Origin: Pseudomicrostroma phylloplanum | Lineage: Eukaryota > Basidiomycota > Exobasidiomycetes > Microstromatales | Length of the DNA stretch: 64,000 nucleotides | Reading direction: 5' to 3' | Assembly: GCA_039545275.1 (NCBI GenBank) | Contig: BCHS01000011.1 | Coordinates: 124,001 to 188,000, forward strand | Shown: positions 45,505-57,706 of the stretch, in pieces | How positions within the stretch are numbered: the first letter of the stretch is position 1 | How the letters are laid out: every line of letters begins with the position of its first letter | Notes under the pieces: generated by a model | The model's database searches: none | The model's input: only the letters and a program-made list of their open reading frames with translations | What the model was told of the DNA's origin: nothing | Made by a program: the position numbers and the translations under genes

Positions 45505-46628
45505 ATGTCCGCAGCTACCTCCTCCACTTCTTCTGCCGAGCAGCCCAAGGCTCAACTCTACTCCTTCCCAGGCTCAGTCTGGGCCTCGAGCCCCCGTCTA
45601 GCCCTCATCGAGAAGGGCTACTCCCCCTCGGACGTAGAGATCCGCACCGTCGACCTACTCAAGGGCGAGAACTTCGCCCCTTCTTACTTGCGCCTCAACT
45701 CCAAGGCTACTCTGCCCACACTGGTCGTCCCGCTTGCATCGACGATCTCCGGCGAGGTTGACACAAAGTACCGCGCTATCACCACTTCGGACGAGGTGCT
45801 CCGCTTCCTCGACCAGTCCCGCAGTGCGCAGAGTCTTGAAGCAAAGGGCGAGGCAGGAGGAAAGTCCAACCCTGCACCCATGCTCAGTCCGGCGACAATC
45901 GACGACAAGGCTGCCGGGGACGCATTCGTGGCGCTCGTTGCAAGCCCTACCGCGGACCCCAACTTGCTCCTGCTGGCTGCACGAAGCAGTGCCGAGCTAG
46001 CCAAGCAGCAGCAGGGTTTCCAAGCCACCTTTTGCAAGAACCGCTACGAGGCGATCCAGAAGTACCGGAGTGAGATCTCTACGGCGATTGCCTCGACGGA
46101 GAACCCGCGGACGCAGCAGCAGAGCGCGGCCTTGATCAAGTGGTACGATGATAAGCTTGCGGAACTCTCCCTACTCACCGACGTGTACGTGCACGATGAT
46201 GCTGCTGCCAAGGAGAAGCTCGTCGAGGCTGGTGTGGCGCTCTGGAAGGGCGTGGGAGCTGCATTGGCCAAGATCGAGGCCGGGATCAAGGGCCCTTTCC
46301 TCCTCGGCGGACAGGTCTCTCTCGCTGACTTGCAGGTCGGCGTTTGGCTCGCGAGAGTACTCTCTGTAGCCCAGGGACTCTACCCTGGTGAAGGCGACGC
46401 AGTCTCTGCCCTGTCAAAGGCTTTGAGCTGGGAAGGACTGGGAGAGGGCGCAACTACCGTGGGACCAAAGGTGGGAGCTCAAAGACATCTCCGATGAGTC
46501 ACCACGAGGCGCAGTGCGCTGACTTCTTCCCGCACACTCTTCCCCCTTTTCACCAGATCGAAGCTTACTGGAAGCTACTCATGGAGAGGCCGTCCTTCCA
46601 GGAGGTCTACAAGGAGGGACTGCACTGA
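45505..46628 (+). CDS. Glutathione S-transferase-like protein
   Basis: Exons 45505-46470 and 46557-46628 give about 345 residues. The N-terminal thioredoxin-like part begins QLYSFPGSVWASSPRLALIE and has the cis-proline region SKATLPTLVVPL, where glutathione would bind. The C-terminal all-helical part contains IKGPFLLGGQVSLADLQVGV, typical of GSTs. The second exon supplies IEAYWKLLMERPSFQEVY, which matches the usual GST end. The donor GTGGGA is non-consensus, and read-through would end the protein eight residues later in an unrelated tail. A GST of fungal type is likely; substrate and class are not assigned. Confidence 0.82.
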
Positions 46629-46718
46629 TCCATCTCGCTCATTATGTATCGCGCCCCTCGCTCACATGCACACAAAACAGGGAGGAGAAGGAAATGTCAC
46701 GACACTGAAATCATGTCA

Positions 46719-48641
46719 TTAGGCCCCGCTGCCCTGTCGTCCAGGGCTCGAATGAGGTACTGCTCCGCCGAAGCCCGTGGCCGCATTGCGAGGGATCTGT
46801 GACTGTGACGGAGGAGACATCGAGTTCCCCGTCCGGTCGACCGATCGAACGTTGGCAGTGTTGAAGCTCCCTCGTACCTCAGTCCCATCTCGCATGACCA
46901 CATCTTCCTGACCCTCCTCCCCATCTGTCTGCTCACGCTTAGCCATCCCTCCCATCCCCATCTCTTTATCGTCCTTGATGACGATGAGACTCCTGTAGTC
47001 CTCTGGACGGCCCGAGTGGGATGGAGTGAGCTTGGGGACTTTACCTCGGGACCTGTATGGTGTGCTTGCGACTTGACTGCCCTCTCTTCCTGCAGCAGGC
47101 AGGGACGAGGATCCCCTTCGACCTTCCATTGTCTGTTTCGCCTCTCCAACGCCCACGCCCACGCCCGCGCCTGCGCCTGCCCCGCCTTGTACCTCAGTAG
47201 CTCCACGCATGAGCTCGCTAGCAGTGCCAGTGCCAGCACCAGAAGACTGCTCATCCTTTGGCTTTGTCCACATGAAGCGCCGACAATTGACCGCTCCGCA
47301 GTAGCACTTCTTGAGGTACAGTTTCCCCTTTCCGTCCTGATCCGTGAGAGTGACCACGTCGCTCTGTTCTCGATCCATGATGTCCTTGGCGGCCTCTGCC
47401 TCTTCTGCAGAGGGACCCTCCTCGGCGTCGTACTGAAAGGTGAGCTCTTCCCCCTCTACTACATCTCTCCTGGTAAAGAAACAGATGATGGGTCGACGTA
47501 CATCGAATTCTTCATCGATCCAAACGTAGTAGGTCCCGCAATTTGGATCGCAGGAGTGGTTCAGGAAACGTGAGACGTTGCCCCATGGTCCGGCATCGAT
47601 GCTGTAATAGCTGTCGAGCCTTTCGAAGCGGGCTTGCCACTCGGTCATGTAGTTTTCGATTTCCTCTTCGGTGAGTGTGGAAAGGTCCACACCCAGGTCC
47701 CTTGCCATGGCTGGTCGATTGGCAAAGACGTCGGCCATGTGCGGCTCAATGTCGAAGATGTACGTCGTCTCGAGATTTCGCTCGTAGACCCTTGTCCGCT
47801 TGTCCGTCTCGGCGTTTGTGATCAATTCGCCTGCATAGGTAGTAATGAAAGTTCCAGCCTTGAGTGCTTTTCTTGATCGTAGACCCCAACCGCAAGATTT
47901 CGTCTTGAAGACTTCCAGGGGGGCAGTCCTTCCCTTTTGGACGACCCTGTTGGGACAGTCATCACTGCAGCCACAAGCCTTTGTGCATTCAAAGATGCAC
48001 AGATGCAAGTAGACGTGAGCCATTCGTAGCCTGCCATCGCGGGTATACTGAAAGAGGCCGCGAGAGGCCTTGCCTTCTTCCGATTCCGAGTACCAGCTGT
48101 CCAACTCTTCTAGTCGCTTCTGACAGGCGCAGGTAGCAGCAGTGCATTCTTCCACACCGTCGTCCCCATCTCCGCAGGAACAGCCGCGGATGGCGCCTTG
48201 TCTGAGCTCGCCATCGACTTGCTTGAGAGGCCAGCCATTCGTCTTGCGCTGCTCGTCGATGAACTGCGTCTCCTCGGAAGGCACGGGCGTGTTGGTGTAG
48301 GCAAAGTCCCAAGGCGGACAAGGCTCATAATCCACATCATTGCACAGCGTGAGCTCGACATTCGACTCGTCTTGCTCCTGGAGATACGCGAGGAAGAGGG
48401 ATGCATGGCGAGACTCGGCGACGTACTTTTGCTCGCCGTTTGAGCTCCTGCTGGCTCGTCCAGGCACGCTGACCAGGTGCTTGAGCGAGTCGATGTGGGC
48501 GAGGTCTGGAAGATGCACTTGGGCGGAGCGCGTCTTGGATAGCTGACGGATCTCTTCTGAGTTGAAGGTGACCTTTTGACGACGAGGTGATTTGACAATG
48601 GCTGCCGAGGATGGACCAGCCTCTACTGCTGCCACTTCCAT
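46719..48641 (-). CDS. SET-domain histone H3K9-type methyltransferase
   Basis: A single exon. The start at 48641 (MEVAAVEAGPSS) gives about 640 residues; an in-frame ATG at 48713 would add 24. A pre-SET zinc cluster (GCSCGDGDDGVEECTAATC ... CIFECTKACGCSDDCPNR, about residues 155-235) is followed by the SET domain, with SCGWGLRSRKALKAGTFIT, YAGELIT, RFLNHSCDPNC and ELTFQYD. A post-SET motif (KCYCGAVNCRRFMW) completes the Suv39/Clr4/DIM-5 pattern, which methylates H3K9 to build heterochromatin. No chromodomain is visible at the N-terminus. The C-terminal 150 residues are Gly/Ala/Ser-rich and probably disordered. It is the downstream minus-strand neighbour of U1-70K. Confidence 0.88.
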   Translation of the reverse strand: MEVAAVEAGPSSAAIVKSPRRQKVTFNSEEIRQLSKTRSAQVHLPDLAHIDSLKHLVSVPGRASRSSNGEQKYVAESRHASLFLAYLQEQDESNVELTLCNDVDYEPCPPWDFAYTNTPVPSEETQFIDEQRKTNGWPLKQVDGELRQGAIRGCSCGDGDDGVEECTAATCACQKRLEELDSWYSESEEGKASRGLFQYTRDGRLRMAHVYLHLCIFECTKACGCSDDCPNRVVQKGRTAPLEVFKTKSCGWGLRSRKALKAGTFITTYAGELITNAETDKRTRVYERNLETTYIFDIEPHMADVFANRPAMARDLGVDLSTLTEEEIENYMTEWQARFERLDSYYSIDAGPWGNVSRFLNHSCDPNCGTYYVWIDEEFDVRRPIICFFTRRDVVEGEELTFQYDAEEGPSAEEAEAAKDIMDREQSDVVTLTDQDGKGKLYLKKCYCGAVNCRRFMWTKPKDEQSSGAGTGTASELMRGATEVQGGAGAGAGVGVGVGEAKQTMEGRRGSSSLPAAGREGSQVASTPYRSRGKVPKLTPSHSGRPEDYRSLIVIKDDKEMGMGGMAKREQTDGEEGQEDVVMRDGTEVRGSFNTANVRSVDRTGNSMSPPSQSQIPRNAATGFGGAVPHSSPGRQGSGA

Positions 48642-48888
48642 GGCGATATCACAGACTGGGGTATAAGAGGAGATGCTGTGTGGTGAAAGAAGTGGAAGAA
48701 GTACTTTTGACATGCGGGGTTCAGTACACACGGAAAGGGAGTCGAGAGAGGCACAGGCCAAGCAACACGCGCTTCGTGTTGAGGGAGGGTCAGCGAGCAA
48801 CAAAATCCCTGGAGCGAGACTGATAACGAAGACGTAGATCTTATTGACATGGTGGTACTGTGAAGACTGTAGCAACACTGGTCGCCGC

Positions 48889-50274
48889 TCAGTAGCGTCC
48901 ACGCTTGGCTGCCGGGCCGTCCGCGTATCCTCCTGTCCCTCCTCCATAACCGCCGCTACTGCCTCCGTAGCCTCCGCTGCTGCCGCCGTAACCTCCACTG
49001 CTACCCCCATATCCGCCTCTGGGTGCGCCATAGCTGTGGAACAGGTGGGAAGAGCAAGGGAAGCAGTCGTGTGTCAGGTCATGAACAGACAACAGGCGCG
49101 GTCTGCAGATGTACTCACCCGCCTGATGGAGGACCACTTTGTTGATAGCTGTTGAAAGGAATGCGGGGTCCAGCACGATCAGCTTGCAGGTCTTCTTGAC
49201 CCTAACTTGAGGCAGTGACTTACCCTCCTGAGGGCGGTCCGCCATATCCTCCTCGACCAGCTGGGGGACCAAAGCCACCTCTGGGCGCATACCCTCCTCG
49301 AGGTGCACCGAAGCCGCCTCCCCTCGGGGCACCTCGGAAGCCTCCCCTTGGAGCAAAGCCGCCCCGAGCTCCAAATCCACCTCGGCCACCTCTCACTGAA
49401 GGGAAGGAAGAGACGAGGCAATGTCCGTCAGTGAGCGCTCACATCGCCGGCTTTCCTCTGGTGACCTGGTACTCACTGCCAAAGCCCATGGGTTGCTGCG
49501 CTGCTAGCTCTTCTGCCTCCTTCTTCTTCGCCTCTTGGCTGACCCCCAGCCCACCACCCAACCTGACTGGCTTCCAATCCTTGACTGTCCTGCCCCGCTC
49601 AACATCGACGAGTATCCTCTTTCCGTGAATCTTGAGCCCATCTGCATCCTTGTAGGCCGTCCTCATATCCTTTTCCCTCTCGTAGACAATGAAGGCATAT
49701 CGCCTCGACTTGCCGTCCTGCCCTCTGATGAGCCTGAGATGCTCTATCGGCCCATAGACGCCAAAGTCCTTTTGTAGATCGGATTCCGACGTCTCTTCTG
49801 CTAACCTGGAGATGAAGAGCGTCTTGAATGGGTCGCCCTCTGCTTTGGGATCCTTCTGTGGGTCATCTGGAGTGGGTCATGATGGGCCAAGGGAAGCAGG
49901 GAGCGTCAGTCTCTCTGGCTTTTGTAGGTCTCTCATCCTATCCGCCAGTACTCCTGATCCTCACAATCTGCCTGTGCCCGTTTATAGTACTCTTCGAATG
50001 CCTTCTTCTTCTCCTCTCTCCTCTTCTCCACCCTAACATATTCCGCATCGGTGAATTGCTCCCCCTCAGCCCCTTCTGTAGCTTCTCCCTTGTCTGCCGC
50101 TTCCTGCTTCACCCTCTCCAATGTAGGCGCAACACCATCGAGGGGTCTCCGACTCCTCTGCTGCCGGGTTGTGCGGTTGACGATGTCCTTGTCTGCGGGT
50201 AGCGAAGGGATGTGCTCGAATGTGGGACGGGGCACGAAGAGCTTGAGGAGATTGGGTGGGAGTAGATGGGTCAT
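48889..50274 (-). CDS. SNP1: U1 snRNP 70 kDa protein
   Basis: Five exons (50274-49965, 49866-49477, 49395-49224, 49148-49119, 49033-48889) give about 348 residues. The N-terminus [17 protein letters not shown] is the U1-70K N-terminal domain. The RRM (about residues 112-185) shows [28 protein letters not shown] and [15 protein letters not shown]. It is followed by [17 protein letters not shown] and RLGGGLG, both diagnostic. U1-70K binds stem-loop I of U1 snRNA and helps define 5' splice sites. The tail is RGG/GGY-rich rather than RS-rich. The 30-nt exon at 49119-49148 encodes [10 protein letters not shown] and is flanked by phase-matched introns, so it could be skipped without a frameshift. 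It is divergent from MDM31. Confidence 0.92.
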
Positions 50275-50663
50275 TATGGGCGATGAAGACGGGGGGAGGC
50301 AGGCCGGCCAGGTAGGAGGCCAGTGAAGGAGCTACGAGCTCAGGAGATGCCCTGATGAGAGACGTGTCTTGCTGGGAGCGTCTACCAATTGAGGATGTGG
50401 CTACGGTGTTGTGATGGGCCTCGCAGGCAGGCTGGCTGGTATGCGGTTGCGGGTGTGAGCTGATCGTGGGTATTCGCAAAGGGAAGAAGAAGCGGCGCGG
50501 AAAGGCGGAGCAGAGGCGGAGAGGCAGGCAGCCACTCTTGCGGTACCGAGGCGAGTCCGTGATCAGTGCATCGCTTCCACTCCTCCACTGCAAATACAAG
50601 GCAAGCATCCGTACAGGCATCTCCTCCTTGCTGTAGCCATACTCCTCTGCCATCGTCGCAAGC
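50275..50663. other. Divergent promoter of U1-70K and MDM31
   Basis: About 390 bases between the two start codons. The longer antisense frame crossing it (50066-50899, minus) is a shadow without domain features. No TATA box is seen. Confidence 0.45.
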
Positions 50664-53600
50664 ATGGCACAGAGAGGCGCATTGGCTCCGGTGTGGCGGC
50701 CTCGCGCTGCTACTCTCAGTCGACCGCCTCGCATCGTCCACACCAATCCGCTCACTGGCCCTGCCGCTGAGCTTTCATCTTCTCGGACCCTGTCAGCGTC
50801 TGTTCCTTGTGGCAGTAAGCTGCGGCCCCCTCGGATACACTCATCAGATGCGTGAGTACATGCATTGCCTGTGACAGCAGGAAGGGCAGGTCGACTCAAC
50901 CTACTGACACCTCTCGTACGCCCTCTCGCTCTTCTTCCTCTATTCGATGCGTCAGCTTACGCTATGCTTCTATCCAGAGATTCTTTACAACGGAGGCATC
51001 TAGATCACTCCGATCAGGCGTTTCTGTCAGCAGTAGGCTAGTTGCTCCAGACTGGCAGCAGCGAGCCACCTTCTCGCTCTCTGCTCGACTTCGTGACCAG
51101 CGCAAAGACCATGATCGTGGGTTGCGTAATGGCGAGCCGGGCTCCCCGGCTGATGACCCAGAGGGCAGTACAGATGCCAATCGATCTACTGAACCCTTCA
51201 GGGATCCGCGGTCTGCCTTTGCAAACTACCCGCGCTCACTCAGAGACCTCGCTCTTCGAGCTCGCTCCTCAGCATCTTCCTCCCTTGGCGAAGACGCCTC
51301 AGAGTCCTCGTCCAATCGCCATGACCAGTCATCCCTCGGCCAGCAATTGGGCTCAAACTCATATCGTCGGCCCAGCAAGGAAGACCTATTGCGGTATGCT
51401 CGTGGCTTTTGGACCAGGCTCAGAATTCGCTTCAAGTGGTTTACCATTCGTGGTTTCAGGAGATTCAATGCAGACGACTTCTCGGCCTTCTTCACCCTGG
51501 GTGGATTGGGAACCATCGTCCTCATCGTCATCGGAACGACTACGGCATTCAGCGTAGTGCTGTGGGGTCTCGATATGCTCAACATGCAGCGTGAGTAAGG
51601 TTCGAGGAGCTCAGCGATCTTATCCTGTATGACTTATTCACTTTCCTCTACCCTCTTAGACTGGATCGCTCGGAAGATTGCGGACCACCTGACCGCTCAG
51701 ACGGGTGTCACCGTCGTCTTTGAGTCAGCGATCGTACCCAAGTGGAAAGACTCACGCATCTGCTTCCAGAACGTCTTCATCACCCGGAGAGCAAATGCAA
51801 AGGATCCGGAGTCTCTACGTTTAGAAAGAGAGAAGAAGAAGCGCCTACGTTTGAAGCAGGAGAGGGACAGCCGGCGAAAGCGGAGGGGGACTGCATCGAC
51901 TGCAGGTCAAGGTATGGCTTGGGAAGGTGTGACCATGGATGATCATCATTCGGAACATGAAGGGGTAGCGCCGCCTCTGAGCTCAAGCGCTACTGGAGAG
52001 GACCTCAGCGACGAGGAGAGGACCTTGGTGGAGACGAATTTCACCATGTTCGATCTCAATTTCGACTCAATCGATGTCACGCTGAGCATTAGCCGGTGGT
52101 TCGATGGCAAGGGTCTGATCGAGGATGCGGTCGTCAAGGGCGTGCGAGGTATCATTGGTGAGTGGAGACGTCCGGTCAGCGAGCGCATTGCTAGATTGTC
52201 TGACCCACTCTCTATCTCCTTGCCAGACCGTCGCAATGTTCATTGGGACCCTGATCGTGTCTATGATCCTCGGGCAGCTCGGCGGACTAGCAGGCCGGGC
52301 GACTTTGAGCTCGAGTCGTTAGAGGTGCAGGATCTCCTCGTCACCATCTACCAGCCATATCAGTTCCGCCCATTCAACTTGTCCATCTTCAATGCCGCCG
52401 TGCCGAAGCTGCGAAAGCAGTGGCTCTTCTATGACCTGCTCAGCGCAGAAAGCATCACTGGTCAAGTGGACGGATGCCTGTTCAGCCTTCACAAGCCTCA
52501 GAGCATCGGGCGAACGACGGAGAAGGAGCGAGAGCTCAGTAAAGAAGGTGGTCGATGGCGGACCATCTCTCGCCTTCGAGTGGACGGAGTCAACGTCGAC
52601 CATATCCAGAACCAGTCCAACCTGGGCGGCCCTCTCTCATGGATCATGTCCGGACGCTTCGACGTTGTGGCTGATATCCGCTTCCCGAGGGACTCGGCTG
52701 CAGACGTGGACATCAACACGATCATCGCCGAGATCGTCGATAATCTCGCCAATGCCGTCGCCGGGAACGCCCCCTCCTCTGCACAGCCGGACAATAGCGG
52801 CCGGGCAGAGGATCACAATGAGCCCATCCCAGGTCAGCACAAGCTGAACGAGCCGGCCATCCAAGCTCCTTTGACGGCCGTCGGACCAGCGGCAGAGAAG
52901 GCCTGGAGAGAGTCGAAGAAGGCTACTGGACTCACGGACGGCGTGCTGGTGGATGCTGATCGAGATGCAGAGCAGGCTAGGGCGGTGCGTAGACAGAGGA
53001 GGCGCGAGCGGCTAAAGGCCCTCTTCGGTATCGATCAAGACGCGCCGATCCTGAACATCGAGGATGGAGAGCGCACCGAAGACGAGGTCTCCAGCGAGAA
53101 GGAGGAGGAGGAAGAGCAAGCCGCCAAGCCTCATGCACTTGCCCCGCCGGTGACGCCGGCTCCTTTGTCTGTGGTCATCGACCTTGATGTGCGCTTCAAG
53201 GACATCAAGGCGGCGGTGCCCCTCTTTGACTCGGAGCTGACGTATAGCAAGCAGGCCTTTGTGAGGCCCATTGTGGCCTTTATGAATGCAAACAGGGTAA
53301 GTAGATATACTCGGAACGGATCATAAGCGCATTGCCTAGTCAACGAGCTCAACGCGACTCTTCCCTTGCTCTCCACTCCTCTCCCCTCCTCTTCGACAGA
53401 CGCTCATCCCAGTGCACTGTCGCGTCGTAATGGACCTCTCGGAATTCGACGGGTCCATGGACCTAACCCAAACCGGTCTCCTCCCCCTCATAAGCGAAAA
53501 ACTCCACGAAGCCCTAGCCCACCACGTCACCTCTTCTAATGCCAACTCGCAGAGGTTGAGAAGCGTGAGTATTTGGAGCTTGCAGCAGACGTTGCAGGGG

Positions 53601-53825
53601 GTGTTGGGGTTGGCGACGCAGTTGAGGGATAGTATGAGTGGGGTCAAGACGACGAAGGCTGTGCGCGTTGCAGCGAGGGCGGTTGAGGCTGGTGGGGGGT
53701 ATAGGGATGCGGATGCTGCTGGCGCTGCTGATGCTGATGTTGGAAGTGGAGATGGGGAGGAGAGATTCAGCGTGGAGAGCGGAGCAGAGGACGAGGATGA
53801 GGAAGAGGATGAGGCGATCGAATAG
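50664..53825 (+). CDS. MDM31: MDM31/MDM32-family mitochondrial inner membrane protein
   Basis: Five exons (50664-50851, 50956-51590, 51660-52157, 52227-53296, 53400-53825) give about 938 residues. Exon 1 is needed because the exon 2 frame has no usable ATG. It encodes an Arg/Ser/Pro-rich mitochondrial presequence. A transmembrane segment lies near residues 245-267 (TLGGLGTIVLIVIGTTTAF). Then comes HWIARKIADHLTAQTGVTVV with FESAIVPKWKDSRICFQNVF, the hallmark of Mdm31/Mdm32, and later SRWFDGKGLIEDAVVKGVRG and YQPYQFRPFNLSIFNA. A second hydrophobic C-terminal anchor is not obvious. In yeast these proteins maintain mitochondrial shape and lipid (cardiolipin) homeostasis. Intron 3 (69 nt) is stop-free and in frame. 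The tail is acidic. Confidence 0.9.
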
Positions 53826-54519
53826 TGAAGGACGACGCTCCTCCAACGGGCTGGCACGCATCAGCGCAACGCCACGACGCATGACGAGACACGACAAAGC
53901 ACGATGATGATGATGATGATGATGATGAGGGTAAAGGTGACTCTCTTTGGCTGGTATCAGAGGATTGAAAAGGGGCAAAGAGGGGAAAACAGAAAGGAGG
54001 AGGAGGAGGATGATACCTGTACACTACCACTACCAGTACCACTACCACTACCGCCGCTTGTCGCCATCACCTCCATGGCAACCGCTACCATTACCGCGGT
54101 TATGCGCGCATTACCTGTACAAATACAAACCCACTGCCTCTGCTTCTTCGTACCCTACCAAGCGAAGTAAAATGAACCGACCAGCGGCCTTGACCCCGCA
54201 TTTCTGCAGGAGTCTCTCCTCCTTGCACTCTGCACTGATCTTGCTGCAAGGCGTGGAAAGCCCAGACAGTAGTAGGCGCAGACACAGTGACAGGGGCCGG
54301 GGCAGTGGCAGTGGCAATGGCAGGCGTAAGGAGCAGGGGGTATTTGCAAGCTGAGAGGTGGACTTGGATGTGGATGTGGACGTTGGACGTTGGACGTGTA
54401 TACGAACGTGAGTGTCGGGGTAAGCAAAGAGGGAGATGTCGTATCAGTGTTACGTAGGTGACGTTGGAGAGGTGACTAGACTTGGGGCTTGAAAGCTTTT
54501 GCTGCTGCTACTAGTGCTG
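53826..54519. other. Intergenic region between convergent MDM31 and Zn2Cys6 genes
   Basis: About 690 bases expected to hold two 3' UTRs. It contains a (GAT)n run (53903-53928), CCACTA-type repeats near 54022-54057 and GGATGT/GGACGTT repeats near 54364-54398. No supported gene. Confidence 0.5.
53903..53928. repeat. (GAT)n microsatellite
   Basis: Eight uninterrupted GAT triplets lie downstream of the MDM31 stop codon, in a probable 3' UTR. Confidence 0.75.
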
Positions 54520-57500
54520 CTAGTGCTGCTGATGCTGGTGGTGGTGGTGGTGGTGCTGAAGGGCGTGCGTCTGCATATGCGGGTGAACTTGCTGGTGGTG
54601 CGGTTGCTGATGTGCAAAGACACCGTGCGACAACTGGTGCTGTTGGTGCTGATGTTGTTGTAGATGCTGCTGCTGCTGATGATGATGATGCTGTTGTTGA
54701 TGCTGCTGCCTCGCATCCTGCGGGTATGAGTGTGCAGCCATGTGCGAGTGCGAGGCATAGACGCCCTGCTGATGATCAGAGCGTACATGCTCTGATGTAG
54801 GAGAGTGATTTTGGTAATGATTCTGGTGATGGTGATGGTGATGCTGCTGCTGCTGCTGCTGCTGCTGCTGTACGTGCTGCTGTGCCTGGTGCTGCTGCTG
54901 ACGATGTTGTTGCTGTTGCTCTTGCTGCAGCTGATTGTGGACGTGATAGAGGCTATGCTGCTGCAGGTATTTCTCTCCAAACTCTCTCCATCCAAAAGGC
55001 TCCACTCCTCCAGCTGCAGTCACCACGCTTCTGGGTGATCTTGGTCCGCTACTGGCAGAGGTAGGGGCCTGTTCGTCGTTTGCACTCGCACCACTAGAGG
55101 TGAAGCTGTCCCCTCGACTGCCATTGACACCGCTGCCGACCTCTCCTCCTCCGCCGGGAGTGGTGTACGAAGAGTTGAAATTACCAGAGCCGTTGGGCGA
55201 GAATCCTTCGTGAGGTGAGGACAGGGAGAGCCGACTCGGAGGCAGCGCACCGCGGGCGGCGGCCTCCGCGGACCCATTCAGATAGGCAGGAGTGTACGCT
55301 GCTGCGCCAGTGCTCGTGTTGATATGAGCGAGGCTCATACGTGATGGGTCGTCGTTGGTGTTGCTTCCTGGCAGATGCAGTAGATCAATGCCTCCAGTCT
55401 CATGCGGCTCAAATCCAAAATCATTGGTCAGCCCCAGCTCAAAGGCGACTTTTTGCCAATCGTCCACTCGCACCGCTTCACATTGGTCGTTGGCCAAGGT
55501 GTTCGTAGCCAGCGCAGGCATGACCGAATCGTGGGCCCGATCGGGGAAAGTGAAGTCGGTGAGCTTCCACAGTGGCTCAGTCGACTTGGATGCGGCCATG
55601 CGAATGAGGTCGAGGGCCAGAGCGGCAAAGTCGATCTGAACCACGGACTGACCGCTTTGTATTCGCTGGTGACGCTCCTCCTCCGTCTGCAGCAACGCTT
55701 CGAGTAGGAGGGCTCCTCTGTGCGAGCCCGAACTTTCGTTGATGGCGTCCCTGGCCGTCTTGATCTTCTGCCGCGCGACCGTTCGGGCCTCTGCGTCTTG
55801 AGGTTTCCCCTCTTCTGCTTCCAGCAAGTCGAACCCGACTATGATCGCTGCATTCATCAAGTGCATCCAGTTGACCCACATGTTCTTCAGTACAGGACAG
55901 ATGTCCTTGACCTTTTGATGAGTGACGAGGATCGAATCCGCGAGGTCCAAGATAGGAGCCCTGAGGTTATGCTGCGACAAGTCACCTCTGCAAAGCTTGA
56001 GAAGCTGATGAAACGCTTGTTGATGTAGCATCCATCTCTGCGTAGCAATGGTACGCGGAGAGTTGGCGTCGGCACCAATCTGTAGCGGCATTGGTAAAGC
56101 CCACAGCCAACGAAGGAAGCGCTTGCTGAACTGGTCCCTCGTTGCGGGGTTCAGCAAGGGCTGGCCGCTCGCTTGTCGAATGTCATGCGCTTCTCTGATG
56201 ATCCGGGAGAGAGCCAACATTTGCAGCGAATACGTCGTCTGTGTCAGCTCCGTCATCGGCTTGGACTTGGTCATGCCACCCAGCAGATCGCTTTCCGAAA
56301 AGTGAAGAGGGGCTCTGGTAGTGCACTGGCTCGGCTGTATCGCGTACGTCCCATCCCTCTCTGCAGCACACCAGTCTCTGCAGCATAGATAGGCCCACAG
56401 ACGTGTGATATTCTCTTTCCTGATCCGCGTCTCTGTTTCGTCATCGTCTTCGAGGGGCAAGTCTCCCAAATTGTGGTACCCAAGGGCTTGAGCAGATGCG
56501 ATGGACAGTCGCAACAGCTGCCGAGTATACGCGTCTGGTTCCCTTGCACGGAAGATCATGAGGGTGGCTGCTTGCAAGGCTGGTAGACTGCAGAACGATA
56601 GCGATCCGTGCAAGCCCAGAGCCCTCCTGGAGATGTCATGAGCTTTCTTGGTCCACGATTCACCTTCTTCGGCGCGGAACTTGTTGACGCCATGGAAGCG
56701 ACTGGTAGCAGAGTCGGACTCGTATGGGTAGAAGCACAGGGCAATGGACAAGACCATGAACATGATGGTCCAGGAGGAGGGATCGATGTATGCTGGGCTG
56801 ATGAGGATTTCTTCGGTGGTGAGGTTCGACTTGCGCCCGATGACGGCGAGACGGCGAAAGCGGATCTCGGAAAGTATGCATCCGCAGAGATGGTTGCATC
56901 TGAGGAAGTAGACGTCGACTAGGTCCTCGATGACCTCTGGCTCGGGCAAGAGGGCAAAAGCCTCTCGAGACAGCTCGATTCTGGCCTGGAAGTTGGCAGG
57001 ATCGGCCCAGTAGGGATTGACGCTGTCGTTGCGCCATAGTTCTGACCTGACCTTGCTGACGAGGGCGGCATTAGTCGAGGCGTCCTTGTTACTGGAGGAC
57101 GGACCTTCACCGTCGGCCCATTTCTCTAGTGCCCGGGCAGATTGGTCTGCATCCCGAGAAGTAGAGACCTGGTCCAGCTCGTCTGCTGAAGAAGATGATG
57201 ATGGTGAGGCTGGGTAGGCGGTCTGCATTGAGGAGGATGCATGATTGAGTTTTGGCCGCTGAGGCTTCGAGTAGGCGCCGTTGGTGGTGACAACGGGCGA
57301 GGATGAGCCAGGGGAGAGGTGAGGCAACATTTCGCCTAGCTCGTCCATCCTCTGTCTGAGTTGCTTCATTTCTTCCTGTACCGAATTTGCGTCAAGCCTG
57401 TGGCAGAGGGAGAGCCTTCTGTCAGTGAAGATGTGCGTGACGGAGAGCACTGGGAATGGACGTCACTCACTTGACCCTCTTCCTTCCTCTGGGTATCCTC

Positions 57501-57706
57501 TCATCCTTCCTACAATCCGCGCCCAAGCTCCTTGCGATGCAATTGGAGCAGGGCTGCCGTGTGTCGCACTTGAGCTTCTTTGCCCTACATCGTGAGCACG
57601 AGGGGGTGAGCTTCTTGAGGTCGGGGTTGTCCAAGGGGATGGGGGACAGAGGGGAGCTTTGCTTGAGCAGATTCGACGAGGACGCGGCGCGGGCTGGTGG
57701 GCCCAT
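54520..57706 (-). CDS. Zn2Cys6 fungal transcription factor with Gln/His tail
   Basis: Exons 57706-57471 and 57397-54520 encode about 1037 residues. The start is the first true ATG at 57706; the frame upstream has none. The binuclear zinc cluster CSRCRAKKLKCDTRQPC followed by SNC and an eight-residue gap to the last Cys lies near residues 36-62. A short coiled coil (VQEEMKQLRQRMDELGEML) follows and may dimerise the protein. The fungal-specific middle homology region runs from about residue 180 to 560, with YFLRCNHLCGCI and RLWAYLCCRDWCAAERDG. The last 140 residues are runs of Gln and His. It is a nuclear DNA-binding regulator, probably binding CGG-containing sites; targets are unknown. It is divergent from the N2227 methyltransferase gene. 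Confidence 0.9.
54526..54935 (-). repeat. CAG/CAC repeats coding polyglutamine-polyhistidine
   Basis: Repeated CAG, CAA and CAC/CAT codons on the minus strand encode Gln and His tracts in the tail of the Zn2Cys6 protein. A run of nine Gln followed by six His is the clearest part. Confidence 0.8.

Noticed and set aside
50066..50899. 277-codon antisense frame across U1-70K exon 1 and MDM31 exon 1
   Set aside because: Both real genes have strong family motifs there, and the antisense product has none.
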